Notes: generated by a model from the sequence alone, not told the origin. A DNA stretch of 42,012 nt from Agarophyton chilense (GCA_030374765.1 JARGXX010000085.1:1-42012); one strand, 5' to 3'. Positions 7,384 through 21,833 are shown, counted from the stretch's first letter. Translations and numbers: made by a program.

Positions 7384-8128
7384 AGTAAGTATTGCACTCA
7401 CTTCAAACTGGTGACCATCCAGCCCTGGTGGATTTTGCTATACAAAATACCCCAGGCTTGGATGAACCACAGGAATCCAGCTCTTTACTGACTGTCGATT
7501 TCTGCCGCGTTTCTGCGTGTTTCCAGTGAGCTCAATAAACCGATCTCAGGTACCGCCGTCTTCGCCGTCGTTCTATACCAACACGGATATCTCCTCCGAA
7601 CCACCGTCATCGCCGCCGCCACCACCGCCACCACAGATCGACCCTGCTGATTGTAACCATTTCAGATCCCTGGAACCGCGTACTCCACCGCCGTACGAAC
7701 AGTCTTCGCAGTCGTCTCCTCTTCGTGAACTGTTGTCAACCTTCGAACCGAGACCAAGTGCAACTAAGGATAACAAGGCCCAAAGCCGTCGCTTACTCCC
7801 AATCGACGACGGTGCCAACTTCCACATCTTTCGTGTAGCATCCGACCGTATCAGGCAGCAACGTAAGCGCACTCTCCGTCGTCGCCTCAAAACCCCTCGT
7901 TGCGACACGTGTGATTTATGTTTCAATAGCCGCGTTCAACTTGGTGAACATCTCTCTGGCAGCCGACACAGGAACAAAGTACTGAATCAGAAGTCCGCTC
8001 CAGGTTATTACAATTGTGGTATTCGATCTTTCAACAACTGGAAGCACTACGAAGATCATAAAGGTGGAAGAAAGCATCAAGCCGCAGTTAGGAGAGAAAA
8101 CCGCTGTGAACAAGCTTATTTCAAGTAA
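7384..8128 (+). CDS. Spliced zinc-finger protein, unit 2
   Basis: Start A at 7384 joined to 7527-8128 across intron 7385-7526. The protein is identical to the unit 1 product except for Gln in place of one Pro in the Ser/Pro-rich region, the form shared by all other units. Confidence 0.68.
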
Positions 8129-8334
8129 ATACCAACGAAGTTGTTGCCCAAGTACTACCCATACTATTTCTTGCAAACTGCTCAGACATACTGAAGCAGT
8201 ATAAAAAGAGTCAAAAACACTGAAACCTTTGAGGCCCAGTCACCACACTCTCACCACATCCACACCACACCCTCGCCGAACTTCACCGTACCCTCGTTTC
8301 CATTCCGTTCTACCGTCATCAAACCCCTACCGAT

Positions 8335-8880
8335 ATGACCGATAATCACGTTCCAAATCCGACTCAAGCTCTTCAGATTGATGCTGCGTCTTCTTTCTAC
8401 AGCCGAATTTGGCTTGGCGGAAGGCGCATGCTTCTTTGGTTTGAAGATATATCTGATGAAATTCTAGTGAAGTTCCGTTTAGCTTGGGCTTCTTGTCATA
8501 TTTGCTAAGCGTTTGTTCAACTTCGTGGCCCGTTCCTAACCGAAGAAAAGGCCGATATACTCCAAAAATTGTTCAAGGTTTACGACAATGGGATTCTGGA
8601 GTCCATAGACGAGCAGTTCATTCTCTTCCTATTCACATTTATAGTCTCGCAATATGGACATTTAAGTGCCGATCCTGAAGATACGTTTCTCAATGCCGTT
8701 GAATCATCTATACTACAAATCGAGGATAATCCTGATGTAGACTTTTCAATGGAATTCGAACCAAGGTCTGATATGTTGATTTTCCCGAAATCCTCCTGGT
8801 ATACCAGAACTGAACGCCGTCCCCAATGGAACACTGAACCACTGACGAGTCGGGACGACTCTCTTTCATGGGGGAAGTGA
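8335..8880 (+). pseudogene. ORF2 gag-like remnant, unit 2
   Basis: Same frame, same internal TAA (8506-8508) and same terminal TGA as in unit 1. No additional damage. Confidence 0.5.
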
Positions 8881-9363
8881 TGTTAGGAATTCAGATGATT
8901 TTTAGTCAATTATGTTATGCATTTATGTTATGATTTAGTATTACTATGCTTTAAGTATGTTATTTGAGTTTCAGTGCTTTGGCGGTCCAGTCCCATAATC
9001 CATTTTGACCCTCTAATCGCCATTTCAAGGACCATTGTCATCTCACACGTCACAATGACTTTATAGATGACATTCTTGTCACAATCAACAAAGCTGTCAC
9101 TGTCAGCATCATCGAGCAAGTGACAACGAGGCATTGGACACGCATGCACGATTGAACCTCGTGGAAGCAACCATGTTTCACACGACACCCAATTAGAATG
9201 GTATATTAGAAAACCTTTATGACCTCTTCTTCGAAGGTTCAGTGGTTTATATAAACCCTGGTCGACTGGTTGACTCTCACCTCGGCCGTCACGAGGATTC
9301 ACCTTTTCAACTACTGACCAGTGTTCTAACAACCTGTGCTCATTTGCCGGTATATGAAAACGC

Positions 9364-9455
9364 CAAACAACAAACGAGCCTCAACTCCGATTACTTGCTT
9401 TCCCGACGCCAAACAACAAACGAGCCTCAACTCCGATTACTTGCTTTCCCGACGC
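9364..9455. repeat. 46-bp minisatellite, two copies (unit 2)
   Basis: Copies start at 9364 and 9410. Confidence 0.93.
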
Positions 9456-9607
9456 CAAAACGTTCCCCCTTCTGCTCATGTACTTGACTCCTATCAGTCC
9501 TTTTGAAACGTATATCGTCCGCCGGTTGCGCGGCGAAAACTGTTTCCCGTTGAAAGTGTAAACAATGGAAGCATACATGAAACCTTTTAGTTCAGTAATA
9601 AAAAGCC

Positions 9608-11668
9608 CTAGGCGCATTGGAAGTGAAGCGCCATGTCCTGCACGTTAAGAACGCAATCCATTGTGAAACGGCTGACGTCATGCGCACTTGCGGCGAAATT
9701 CATTCCATCTAGGAGTCCACGGAGATACGGCCACGGCGCGTGCAGCAGAGCCTCCTTCAAAAACACTTGGTTAGCCACGAACCACTCGAAAAGCTTTGTA
9801 GTTGGTGTTCCTCGAGCTGCAGCACCCCTTCCATCACATTCTCGGAAGAACACCGTATGATGATGCTTTAAGTGAACGTCTAGTCGCAAGAGAGATGGGT
9901 GGCGGTCCACAATGTCGAAGGAATACAACTGCCACACCGCCTCGGAAGCTGACACGTATCTAGGATCCTAATAGTTGCTGATCTCTTTGTATCGACCATT
10001 TGCTGCTGCAATTTCCATAGTGACTAGATAATATCCTTTGCAAACGTATTTGAAAAGGTACTTGATTTCTTCGCCTCGAGAGACGCACAACTCGGCATTC
10101 ATTTGACATGCCATCTTGCGAAGTAGATTCGGGCTGTACAGGACGACCTAAGAATTATACAGCGAGACAACACATCATTGACGGTAAGTACAGACTTTGT
10201 CCTGCAATGACTCACCGCCACCTTCGGGAGAACAACGACGATAGGAGATGTAATGCCCGCTCTCAGTGCGACAAGTCTCGGCGTTGAACACCTTCGGGAA
10301 GTATATCTTGCAGACTCCTTCATCCTTTCAGGGCGCAGATTGGTTATCAGAGCCACAGGGCGTATGAACCATGTTCTTCAAAACTAACTCGCGAAGAGTT
10401 GGGTCGGTTGGGGGCGGGATTTCTATGGAAATGACTTTGTCAACGTTCTCCGCAAAAAGAAGTCTGTGTTGAGAGCTAGAGTTCTAGAAGAAAATGATGT
10501 GAGCATGCGGAAAATCTCTCTTCTGGAACTCAACGACCTACAGATGGGCTGCTACGGTACCAAAGTATTTCTCCTCAATGGTGAAGGCCATCAAAGCCTT
10601 GAGAGTTAGGCGAAACACTCGCGCACATAAATCGGGCCTGTCCTATAGTAACAGTGGGGTTAATGCTAGAGTTTCAGCGGCCCCTGTTGACCCAGTTGGC
10701 CCTCGCTGAGTCCATGGATAGCACTGTATTGTAGGCCCGGATCTCATATCGGAAGTGTGTCGCCCGAGGTCCAGCGTAAGTCAAGACCTGGCAAAGTAGA
10801 TGAGGGGGATCCGCAAGAGGAGGAAAGGACCGGGCGCCCTTGTTGCAGATGGTTCCGGAAAGAGGGTTGGTGCTCGACCTACTGACAACACGCTCATCTC
10901 GAAAGGGCAACGCATTGCAGGAGCGACACGGAAAGTCCATGGAACTAAGGTCAAGATATGAAGAGGACTCTTCTTCGTGCTCATCGAACAATGTGCGGGG
11001 CACTTGTTGAGTGGTTCTAACATAGCTCAGCCGGTGTTGTCGATCACGAGTGCGCTCCTGGCTTCTAGACTGACGAATTGAAACTCTGTTGGCTTCATTT
11101 CTTCCAACTGAGTAGGAGTTTCTTCCAAAGTACATGTCTCGCGAATTAGCTCTCTGTTGGTCTCATTCGTTGCAGTATGAGTAGGGGTATCTTCCAAAGC
11201 CCGAGTCTCGCGCACTGCATCGCTTTTGGCCTCATTTCTTACAAAATGAGTAGGAGTGTTTCCCAAAGCCCGGGCCCCGCGCATGTTGGCTCGACTAGGT
11301 GTGTCCTGTTCTGCTCTAGAACGACACGTAGCATCTCAGTTGGCACTAAGGTAAGTTCGGCGCTCGGGAGTTGTTTGAGATGCCCTCACATCACGCATAG
11401 CAGAGCAAATAGCTGCTTGGCATGCTGATTGGACAGATGGGATCTGCTGTGCTCTTGCTGCCTAGGATATAGTACGTAAAGCGTCAAGTCTTGTAATTCG
11501 TTGTTCCTCCGTTTCTTGCGATCTTCCTTGCCGCGAACGATCCCGGTCTATCGCTTGCGTTGTCTGGCGGTGGGTCTCGCTTTGCCGTGCACACCGGATT
11601 CCCGCGCGTTCTCGATGGTGACTCCTGCGCTCTTGACCCTGTTCTGCCGTCTCATTTGGTCGTCTCAC
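9608..11668 (-). pseudogene. Helitron Rep pseudogene, unit 2
   Basis: Carries the same stops, the same internal deletion and the same motif order as unit 1: N-terminal repeats at the high end and YVSASEAVW at about 9957. The disabling changes therefore predate the array. Confidence 0.83.
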
Positions 11669-13856
11669 AGGTGAAAGTTCACCCTATTGTCTTCTGCGAG
11701 CTTCGGTGGCGTCGCTGTAAGGTACGTTTGGAATAGAATCGCTAAGAAACCCTGTGAAAACACCCCTAAAAGTGCCCTACCTTGGAGCAACGGCGGCAGC
11801 ATCGCCAAAAATAATATTAATACTGTGTTACTTATGAAACCGGGCCTGAGCGTATAATACGCAATTTCAAGCAATATCAATAAGAATATACTATTGGTTC
11901 ACAACAGCAAGGGTTGGTCAAGTACTGTGAGTTCCTTTCCACGCAATGCAGTGATCCATCACGATGGCAGTCTTTGCAAGAATACTTCGTTCAGCAGTAA
12001 GATCGTCTGCGAGGGAGTGAGACTGCAATAGAAATATTTAAAAATATTATGCCACCATATAATAAAAATCTTTATTAATAATATTTTAAAGCATTCAAAA
12101 CCTAATCATAAATAACTTCCTGTTTTTTCCAATGCCGTATGTTCTTCAGAATTTCTTTCCACGGTCCAATCTTCTTAATATGGACCTTCTCTAAATAATA
12201 AGGACTTGCGATTGTTTTCCGTGAAGAAATGTGTTCCAGAAGAGGATCCGCAGCACGCTCGCAGGAAGCTGATCAGGCTCGCTGGAAGTGCGTGGAGCAT
12301 GTTATTACACGTGTAAGTGTATAAGGATAGGAAAGCTCTGCAGAGTAGGGGAAACGAAATGCTTAAGGAAAGAAGACGACGGAGCAGGTAGCAAAGGAAA
12401 AGGGACGGATGAAGGTGTCGAAGATAGTGGTTGTCCAGGGAACTGGTACTGTAACGAAGCAGCCTAAACAGTGCTCACCTTTTAATTTTTTTTCCAACGT
12501 TCACATAAGCACAAGGTGCCGTTGCACTATATCCATGGAAAGGGTGCGCGCATTTGCACAAACACGCCGAGAGCAACGGCGCCCGTTGGCTGCAGCCCCG
12601 CAGACGTTTGCCGCCTCCCCAATGACGGGCCGTGGCAGTCTCGTTCCGCCGCCAGTGCGAGTGCCACGGCACGCCATTGATCCGCCGACGCACACGTGTC
12701 GTCGCCCACCAATACCGCGCCGCGGCACTCTGGTGTCGCCCCAAAGTGGCCCACTATGCTCTCCTGCAGTGACACACGGACAAACAGACACAGACACAGA
12801 CACAGACCTACAGACACAGGCATGTGCTTTACTAGTTGGATTCAACCACGCAGATCAAATGGTGAAAGAAAAGAACGATACGAGTTGTAAAACAAGCTAT
12901 GAAAAATGCGATCATAGTCTCCCTGAGACCGCAGCTCTGAAAAGAGATGTGAAACATGTCCACGTGTATATGCGAAAGGGGTACCGTACACGATTGAGGG
13001 CCACAGCGGTACCGTACCCGTGTCAGGCTAGCACATGGGCCTCAACATCTGCCTGTTTATCCAAGAAAACATGGATTTAGTTTTCACTTTTCCCACTTCC
13101 TCCTTGTCCCGCAATTTCAGCACCACCAAAACCCTGTTTCCTCCGCAACGCAACTCAACCGGTAGCATTCCACGCACGGATTCTCCCACAACCGACATCT
13201 TGGTCACCACTATGTTCACACATGCGTTATCAACGTATCTCTCATATGCGCAGAAAATCCAAGGGCGGCTGTTGGTCGCGCTGCACCTATCTTCGGGCTC
13301 TCCAGCGCGCGGGCCCGAGATTGAAACGTACCGTGTCCACAACGACCAACAATTTCAACGCTGCTTAATACATATCAACAAAGCACCTGTGTTAGGAATT
13401 CAGATGATTTTTAGTCAATTATGTTATGCATTTATGTTATGATTTAGTTATACTATGCTTTAAGTCTGTTATTTGAGTTTTAGTGCTTTGGCGGTCCAGT
13501 CCCATAATCCATGTTGACCCTATTCGTCATTTCAAGGACCATTGTCATCTCACACGTCACAATGACTTTATAGATGACATTCTTGTCACAATCAACAAAG
13601 CTGTCACTGTCAGCATCATCGAGCAAGTGACAGCGAGGCATTGGACACGCATGCACGATTGAACCTCGTGGAAGCAACCATGTTTCACACGACACCCAAT
13701 TAGAATGGTACATTAGAAAACACTCTTTATGACCTCTTCTTCGAAGGTTCAGTAGTCTATATAAACCCTGGTGGACCGGCCGACTCTCACCTCGGCCGTC
13801 ACGAGGATTCACCTTTTCAACTACTGACCAGTGTTCTAACATTGGTAGCCATCGCA

Positions 13857-14601
13857 AGTAAGTATTGCACTCACTTCAAACTGGTGACCATCCAGCCCTG
13901 GTGGATTTTGCTATACAAAATTCCCCAGGCTTGGATGAACCACAGGAATCCAGCTCTTTACTGACTGTCGATTTCTGCCGCGTTTCTGCGTGTTTCCAGT
14001 GAGCTCAATAAACCGATCTCAGGTACCGCCGTCTTCGCCGTCGTTCTATACCAACACGGATATCTCCTCCGAACCACCGTCATCGCCGCCGCCACCACCG
14101 CCACCACAGATCGACCCTGCTGATTGTAACCATTTCAGATCCCTGGAACCGCGTACTCCACCGCCGTACGAACAGTCTTCGCAGTCGTCTCCTCTTCGTG
14201 AACTGTTGTCAACCTTCGAACCGAGACCAAGTGCAACTAAGGATAACAAGGCCCAAAGCCGTCGCTTACTCCCAATCGACGACGGTGCCAACTTCCACAT
14301 CTTTCGTGTAGCATCCGACCGTATCAGGCAGCAACGTAAGCGCACTCTCCGTCGTCGCCTCAAAACCCCTCGTTGCGACACGTGTGATTTATGTTTCAAT
14401 AGCCGCGTTCAACTTGGTGAACATCTCTCTGGCAGCCGACACAGGAACAAAGTACTGAATCAGAAGTCCGCTCCAGGTTATTACAATTGTGGTATTCGAT
14501 CTTTCAACAACTGGAAGCACTACGAAGATCATAAAGGTGGAAGAAAGCATCAAGCCGCAGTTAGGAGAGAAAACCGCTGTGAACAAGCTTATTTCAAGTA
14601 A
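13857..14601 (+). CDS. Spliced zinc-finger protein, unit 3
   Basis: Start A at 13857 joined to 14000-14601 across intron 13858-13999. The protein matches the unit 2 form. Within the intron, AAAATTCCCC replaces the AAAATACCCC of units 1 and 2. Confidence 0.68.
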
Positions 14602-14807
14602 ATACCAACGAAGTTGTTGCCCAAGTACTACCCATACTATTTCTTGCAAACTGCTCAGACATACTGAAGCAGTATAAAAAGAGTCAAAAACACTGAAACC
14701 TTTGAGGCCCAGTCACCACACTCTCACCACATCCACACCACACCCTCGCCGAACTTCACCGTACCCTCGTTTCCATTCCGTTCTACCGTCATCAAACCCC
14801 TACCGAT

Positions 14808-15353
14808 ATGACCGATAATCACGTTCCAAATCCGACTCAAGCTCTTCAGATTGATGCTGCGTCTTCTTTCTACAGCCGAATTTGGCTTGGCGGAAGGCGC
14901 ATGCTTCTTTGGTTTGAAGATATATCTGATGAAATTCTAGTGAAGTTCCGTTTAGCTTGGGCTTCTTGTCATATTTGCTAAGCGTTTGTTCAACTTCGTG
15001 GCCCGTTCCTAACCGAAGAAAAGGCCGATATACTCCAAAAATTGTTCAAGGTTTACGACAATGGGATTCTGGAGTCCATAGACGAGCAGTTCATTCTCTT
15101 CCTATTCACATTTATAGTCTCGCAATATGGACATTTAAGTGCCGATCCTGAAGATACGTTTCTCAATGCCGTTGAATCATCTATACTACAAATCGAGGAT
15201 AATCCTGATGTAGACTTTTCAATGGAATTCGAACCAAGGTCTGATATGTTGATTTTCCCGAAATCCTCCTGGTATACCAGAACTGAACGCCGTCCCCAAT
15301 GGAACACTGAACCACTGACGAGTCGGGACGACTCTCTTTCATGGGGGAAGTGA
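14808..15353 (+). pseudogene. ORF2 gag-like remnant, unit 3
   Basis: Internal TAA at 14979-14981, otherwise open to 15353. Identical to unit 2 in translation. Confidence 0.5.
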
Positions 15354-15836
15354 TGTTAGGAATTCAGATGATTTTTAGTCAATTATGTTATGCATTTATG
15401 TTATGATTTAGTATTACTATGCTTTAAGTATGTTATTTGAGTTTCAGTGCTTTGGCGGTCCAGTCCCATAATCCATTTTGACCCTCTAATCGCCATTTCA
15501 AGGACCATTGTCATCTCACACGTCACAATGACTTTATAGATGACATTCTTGTCACAATCAACAAAGCTGTCACTGTCAGCATCATCGAGCAAGTGACAAC
15601 GAGGCATTGGACACGCATGCACGATTGAACCTCGTGGAAGCAACCATGTTTCACACGACACCCAATTAGAATGGTATATTAGAAAACCTTTATGACCTCT
15701 TCTTCGAAGGTTCAGTGGTTTATATAAACCCTGGTCGACTGGTTGACTCTCACCTCGGCCGTCACGAGGATTCACCTTTTCAACTACTGACCAGTGTTCT
15801 AACAACCTGTGCTCATTTGCCGGTATATGAAAACGC

Positions 15837-15928
15837 CAAACAACAAACGAGCCTCAACTCCGATTACTTGCTTTCCCGACGCCAAACAACAAACGAGCCT
15901 CAACTCCGATTACTTGCTTTCCCGACGC
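15837..15928. repeat. 46-bp minisatellite, two copies (unit 3)
   Basis: Copies start at 15837 and 15883. Confidence 0.93.
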
Positions 15929-16080
15929 CAAAACGTTCCCCCTTCTGCTCATGTACTTGACTCCTATCAGTCCTTTTGAAACGTATATCGTCCGCCGGTT
16001 GCGCGGCGAAAACTGTTTCCCGTTGAAAGTGTAAACAATGGAAGCATACATGAAACCTTTTAGTTCAGTAATAAAAAGCC

Positions 16081-18141
16081 CTAGGCGCATTGGAAGTGAA
16101 GCGCCATGTCCTGCACGTTAAGAACGCAATCCATTGTGAAACGGCTGACGTCATGCGCACTTGCGGCGAAATTCATTCCATCTAGGAGTCCACGGAGATA
16201 CGGCCACGGCGCGTGCAGCAGAGCCTCCTTCAAAAACACTTGGTTAGCCACGAACCACTCGAAAAGCTTTGTAGTTGGTGTTCCTCGAGCTGCAGCACCC
16301 CTTCCATCACATTCTCGGAAGAACACCGTATGATGATGCTTTAAGTGAACGTCTAGTCGCAAGAGAGATGGGTGGCGGTCCACAATGTCGAAGGAATACA
16401 ACTGCCACACCGCCTCGGAAGCTGACACGTATCTAGGATCCTAATAGTTGCTGATCTCTTTGTATCGACCATTTGCTGCTGCAATTTCCATAGTGACTAG
16501 ATAATATCCTTTGCAAACGTATTTGAAAAGGTACTTGATTTCTTCGCCTCGAGAGACGCACAACTCGGCATTCATTTGACATGCCATCTTGCGAAGTAGA
16601 TTCGGGCTGTACAGGACGACCTAAGAATTATACAGCGAGACAACACATCATTGACGGTAAGTACAGACTTTGTCCTGCAATGACTCACCGCCACCTTCGG
16701 GAGAACAACGACGATAGGAGATGTAATGCCCGCTCTCAGTGCGACAAGTCTCGGCGTTGAACACCTTCGGGAAGTATATCTTGCAGACTCCTTCATCCTT
16801 TCAGGGCGCAGATTGGTTATCAGAGCCACAGGGCGTATGAACCATGTTCTTCAAAACTAACTCGCGAAGAGTTGGGTCGGTTGGGGGCGGGATTTCTATG
16901 GAAATGACTTTGTCAACGTTCTCCGCAAAAAGAAGTCTGTGTTGAGAGCTAGAGTTCTAGAAGAAAATGATGTGAGCATGCGGAAAATCTCTCTTCTGGA
17001 ACTCAACGACCTACAGATGGGCTGCTACGGTACCAAAGTATTTCTCCTCAATGGTGAAGGCCATCAAAGCCTTGAGAGTTAGGCGAAACACTCGCGCACA
17101 TAAATCGGGCCTGTCCTATAGTAACAGTGGGGTTAATGCTAGAGTTTCAGCGGCCCCTGTTGACCCAGTTGGCTCTCGCTGAGTCCATGGGTAGCACTGT
17201 ATTGTAGGCCCGGATCTCATATCGGAAGTGTGTCGCCCGAGGTCCAGCGTAAGTCAAGACCTGGCAAAGTAGAGAAGGGGGATCCGCAAGAGGAGGAAAG
17301 GACCGGGCGCCCTTGTTGCAGATGGTTCCGGAAAGAGGGTTGGTGCTCGACCTACTGACAACACGCTCATCTCGAAAGGGCAACGCATTGCAGGAGCGAC
17401 ACGGAAAGTCCATGGAACTAAGGTCAAGATATGAAGAGGACTCTTCTTCGTGCTCATCGAACAATGTGCGGGGCACTTGTTGAGTGGTTCTAACATAGCT
17501 CAGCCGGTGTTGTCGATCACGAGTGCGCTCCTGGCTTCTAGACTGACGAATTGAAACTCTGTTGGCTTCATTTCTTCCAACTGAGTAGGAGTTTCTTCCA
17601 AAGTACATGTCTCGCGAATTAGCTCTCTGTTGGTCTCATTCGTTGCAGTATGAGTAGGGGTATCTTCCAAAGCCCGAGTCTCGCGCACTGCATCGCTTTT
17701 GGCCTCATTTCTTACAAAATGAGTAGGAGTGTTTCCCAAAGCCCGGGCCCCGCGCATGTTGGCTCGACTAGGTGTGTCCTGTTCTGCTCTAGAACGACAC
17801 GTAGCATCTCAGTTGGCACTAAGGTAAGTTCGGCGCTCGGGAGTTGTTTGAGATGCCCTCACATCACGCATAGCAGAGCAAATAGCTGCTTGGCATGCTG
17901 ATTGGACAGATGGGATCTGCTGTGCTCTTGCTGCCTAGGATATAGTACGTAAAGCGTCAAGTCTTGTAATTCGTTGTTCCTCCGTTTCTTGCGATCTTCC
18001 TTGCCGCGAACGATCCCGGTCTATCGCTTGCGTTGTCTGGCGGTGGGTCTCGCTTTGCCGTGCACACCGGATTCCCGCGCGTTCTCGATGGTGACTCCTG
18101 CGCTCTTGACCCTGTTCTGCCGTCTCATTTGGTCGTCTCAC
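16081..18141 (-). pseudogene. Helitron Rep pseudogene, unit 3
   Basis: Same stops and deletion as unit 1. It differs by a few class-specific substitutions in the Cys-rich region (His to Ser in ADPPHLL, Ser to Pro in VLSMD). Confidence 0.83.
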
Positions 18142-20331
18142 AGGTGAAAGTTCACCCTATTGTCTTCTGCGAGCTTCGGTGGCGTCGCTGTAAGGTACGT
18201 TTGGAATAGAATCGCTAAGAAACCCTGTGAAAACACCCCTAAAAGTGCCCTACCTTGGAGCAACGGCGGCAGCATCGCCAAAAATAATATTAATACTGTG
18301 TTACTTATGAAACCGGGCCTGAGCGTATAATACGCAATTTCAAGCAATATCAATAAGAATATACTATTGGTTCACAACAGCAAGGGTTGGTCAAGTACTG
18401 TGAGTTCCTTTCCACGCAATGCAGTGATCCATCACGATGGCAGTCTTTGCAAGAATACTTCGTTCAGCAGTAAGATCGTCTGCGAGGGAGTGAGACTGCA
18501 ATAGAAATATTTAAAAATATTATGCCACCATATAATAAAAATCTTTATTAATAATATTTTAAAGCATTCAAAACCTAATCATAAATAACTTCCTGTTTTT
18601 TCCAATGCCGTATGTTCTTCAGAATTTCTTTCCACGGTCCAATCTTCTTAATATGGACCTTCTCTAAATAATAAGGACTTGCGATTGTTTTCCGTGAAGA
18701 AATGTGTTCCAGAAGAGGATCCGCAGCACGCTCGCAGGAAGCTGATCAGGCTCGCTGGAAGTGCGTGGAGCATGTTATTACACGTGTAAGTGTATAAGGA
18801 TAGGAAAGCTCTGCAGAGTAGGGGAAACGAAATGCTTAAGGAAAGAAGACGACGGAGCAGGTAGCAAAGGAAAAGGGACGGATGAAGGTGTCGAAGATAG
18901 TGGTTGTCCAGGGAACTGGTACTGTAACGAAGCAGCCTAAACAGTGCTCACCTTTTAATTTTTTTTCCAACGTTCACATAAGCACAAGGTGCCGTTGCAC
19001 TATATCCATGGAAAGGGTGCGCGCATTTGCACAAACACGCCGAGAGCAACGGCGCCCGTTGGCTGCAGCCCCGCAGACGTTTGCCGCCTCCCCAATGACG
19101 GGCCGTGGCAGTCTCGTTCCGCCGCCAGTGCGAGTGCCACGGCACGCCATTGATCCGCCGACGCACACGTGTCGTCGCCCACCAATACCGCGCCGCGGCA
19201 CTCTGGTGTCGCCCCAAAGTGGCCCACTATGCTCTCCTGCAGTGACACACGGACAAAACAGACACAGACACAGACACAGACCTACAGACACAGGCATGTG
19301 CTTTACTAGTTGGATTCAACCACGCAGATCAAATGGTGAAAGAAAAGAAACGATACGAGTTGTAAAACAAGCTATGAAAAATGCGATCATAGTCTCCCTG
19401 AGACCGCAGCTCTGAAAAGAGATGTGAAACATGTCCACGTGTATATGCGAAAGGGGTACCGTACACGATTGAGGGCCACAGCGGTACCGTACCCGTGTCA
19501 GGCTAGCACATGGGCCTCAACATCTGCCTGTTTATCCAAGAAAACATGGATTTAGTTTTCACTTTTCCCACTTCCTCCTTGTCCCGCAATTTCAGCACCA
19601 CCAAAACCCTGTTTCCTCCGCAACGCAACTCAACCGGTAGCATTCCACGCACGGATTCTCCCACAACCGACATCTTGGTCACCACTATGTTCACACATGC
19701 GTTATCAACGTATCTCTCATATGCGCAGAAAATCCAAGGGCGGCTGTTGGTCGCGCTGCACCTATCTTCGGGCTCTCCAGCGCGCGGGCCCGAGATTGAA
19801 ACGTACCGTGTCCACAACGACCAACAATTTCAACGCTGCTTAATACATATCAACAAAGCACCTGTGTTAGGAATTCAGATGATTTTTAGTCAATTATGTT
19901 ATGCATTTATGTTATGATTTAGTTATACTATGCTTTAAGTCTGTTATTTGAGTTTTAGTGCTTTGGCGGTCCAGTCCCATAATCCATGTTGACCCTATTC
20001 GTCATTTCAAGGACCATTGTCATCTCACACGTCACAATGACTTTATAGATGACATTCTTGTCACAATCAACAAAGCTGTCACTGTCAGCATCATCGAGCA
20101 AGTGACAGCGAGGCATTGGACACGCATGCACGATTGAACCTCGTGGAAGCAACCATGTTTCACACGACACCCAATTAGAATGGTACATTAGAAAACACTC
20201 TTTATGACCTCTTCTTCGAAGGTTCAGTAGTCTATATAAACCCTGGTGGACCGGCCGACTCTCACCTCGGCCGTCACGAGGATTCACCTTTTCAACTACT
20301 GACCAGTGTTCTAACATTGGTAGCCATCGCA

Positions 20332-21076
20332 AGTAAGTATTGCACTCACTTCAAACTGGTGACCATCCAGCCCTGGTGGATTTTGCTATACAAAATTCCC
20401 CAGGCTTGGATGAACCACAGGAATCCAGCTCTTTACTGACTGTCGATTTCTGCCGCGTTTCTGCGTGTTTCCAGTGAGCTCAATAAACCGATCTCAGGTA
20501 CCGCCGTCTTCGCCGTCGTTCTATACCAACACGGATATCTCCTCCGAACCACCGTCATCGCCGCCGCCACCACCGCCACCACAGATCGACCCTGCTGATT
20601 GTAACCATTTCAGATCCCTGGAACCGCGTACTCCACCGCCGTACGAACAGTCTTCGCAGTCGTCTCCTCTTCGTGAACTGTTGTCAACCTTCGAACCGAG
20701 ACCAAGTGCAACTAAGGATAACAAGGCCCAAAGCCGTCGCTTACTCCCAATCGACGACGGTGCCAACTTCCACATCTTTCGTGTAGCATCCGACCGTATC
20801 AGGCAGCAACGTAAGCGCACTCTCCGTCGTCGCCTCAAAACCCCTCGTTGCGACACGTGTGATTTATGTTTCAATAGCCGCGTTCAACTTGGTGAACATC
20901 TCTCTGGCAGCCGACACAGGAACAAAGTACTGAATCAGAAGTCCGCTCCAGGTTATTACAATTGTGGTATTCGATCTTTCAACAACTGGAAGCACTACGA
21001 AGATCATAAAGGTGGAAGAAAGCATCAAGCCGCAGTTAGGAGAGAAAACCGCTGTGAACAAGCTTATTTCAAGTAA
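20332..21076 (+). CDS. Spliced zinc-finger protein, unit 4
   Basis: Start A at 20332 joined to 20475-21076 across intron 20333-20474. It is intact and equals the unit 2 form. It ends just before the noisy patch starts. Confidence 0.68.
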
Positions 21077-21284
21077 ATACCAACGAAGTTGTTGCCCAAG
21101 TACTACCCATACTATTTCTTGCAAACTGCTCAGACATATGAAGCAGTATAAAAAGAGTCAAAAACACTGAAACCTTTTGAGGGCCCAGTCACCACACTCT
21201 CACCACATCCACACCACACCCTCGCCGAACTTCACCGGTACCCTCGTTTCCATTCCGTTCTACCGTCATCAAACCCCTACCGAT

Positions 21285-21833
21285 ATGACCGATAATCACG
21301 TTCCAAATCCGACTCAAGCTCTTCAGATTGATGCTGCGTCTTCTTTCTACAGCCGAATTTGGCTTGGCGGAAGGCGCAGCTTCTTGGTTTGAAGATATAT
21401 CTGATGAAATTCTAGTGAAGTTCCGTTTAGCTTGGGCTTCTTGTCATATTTGCTAAGCGTTGTGTTCAACTTCGTGGCCCGTTCCTAAACCGAAGAAAAG
21501 GCCGATATACTCCAAAAATTGTTCAAGGTTTACGACAATGGGATTCTGGAGTCCATAGGACGAGCAGTTCATTCTCTTCCTATTCACATTTATAGTCTCG
21601 CAATATGGACATTTAAGTGCCGATCCTGAAGATACGTTTCTCAATGCCGTTGAATCATCTATACTACAAATCGAGGATAATCCTGATGTAGACTTTTCAA
21701 TGGAATTCGAACCAAGGTCTGATATGTTGATTTTCCCGAAATCCTCCTGGTATACCAGAAACTGAACGCCGTCCCCAATGGAACACTGAACCACTGACGA
21801 GTCGGGGACGACTCTCTTTCATGGGGGAAGTGA
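21285..21833 (+). pseudogene. ORF2 gag-like remnant, unit 4, frameshifted
   Basis: Besides the ancestral TAA it has several private indels: loss of bases near 21379-21385, gains near 21461, 21488, 21559, 21761 and 21807. These break the frame and may be sequencing errors. Confidence 0.5.

Larger units (their letters stand above)
6917..9331 (+). mobile_element. Non-autonomous LTR retrotransposon, unit 2
   Basis: Full-length copy: 5' LTR 6917-7368, 3' LTR 8881-9331, flanked by ACCTG at 6912-6916 and 9332-9336. Primer site, intron, polypurine tract and both ORFs are as in unit 1. Confidence 0.92.
6514..12986 (+). repeat. Array unit 2
   Basis: 6473 bp. It differs in length from unit 1 by one 46-bp minisatellite copy fewer and one 6-bp microsatellite copy more. 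It belongs with units 1 and 4 in the Helitron-region variant class (AGATGAGGGG at about 10798). Confidence 0.95.
13390..15804 (+). mobile_element. Non-autonomous LTR retrotransposon, unit 3
   Basis: Full-length copy: 5' LTR 13390-13841, 3' LTR 15354-15804, ACCTG at 13385-13389 and 15805-15809. Confidence 0.92.
12987..19461 (+). repeat. Array unit 3
   Basis: 6475 bp, two minisatellite copies. In the Helitron region it carries the second variant class (AGAGAAGGGG at about 17271, GGGTAGC at about 17189), unlike units 1, 2 and 4. Two extra A residues near 19257 and 19349 account for the 2-bp excess over unit 2. Confidence 0.95.
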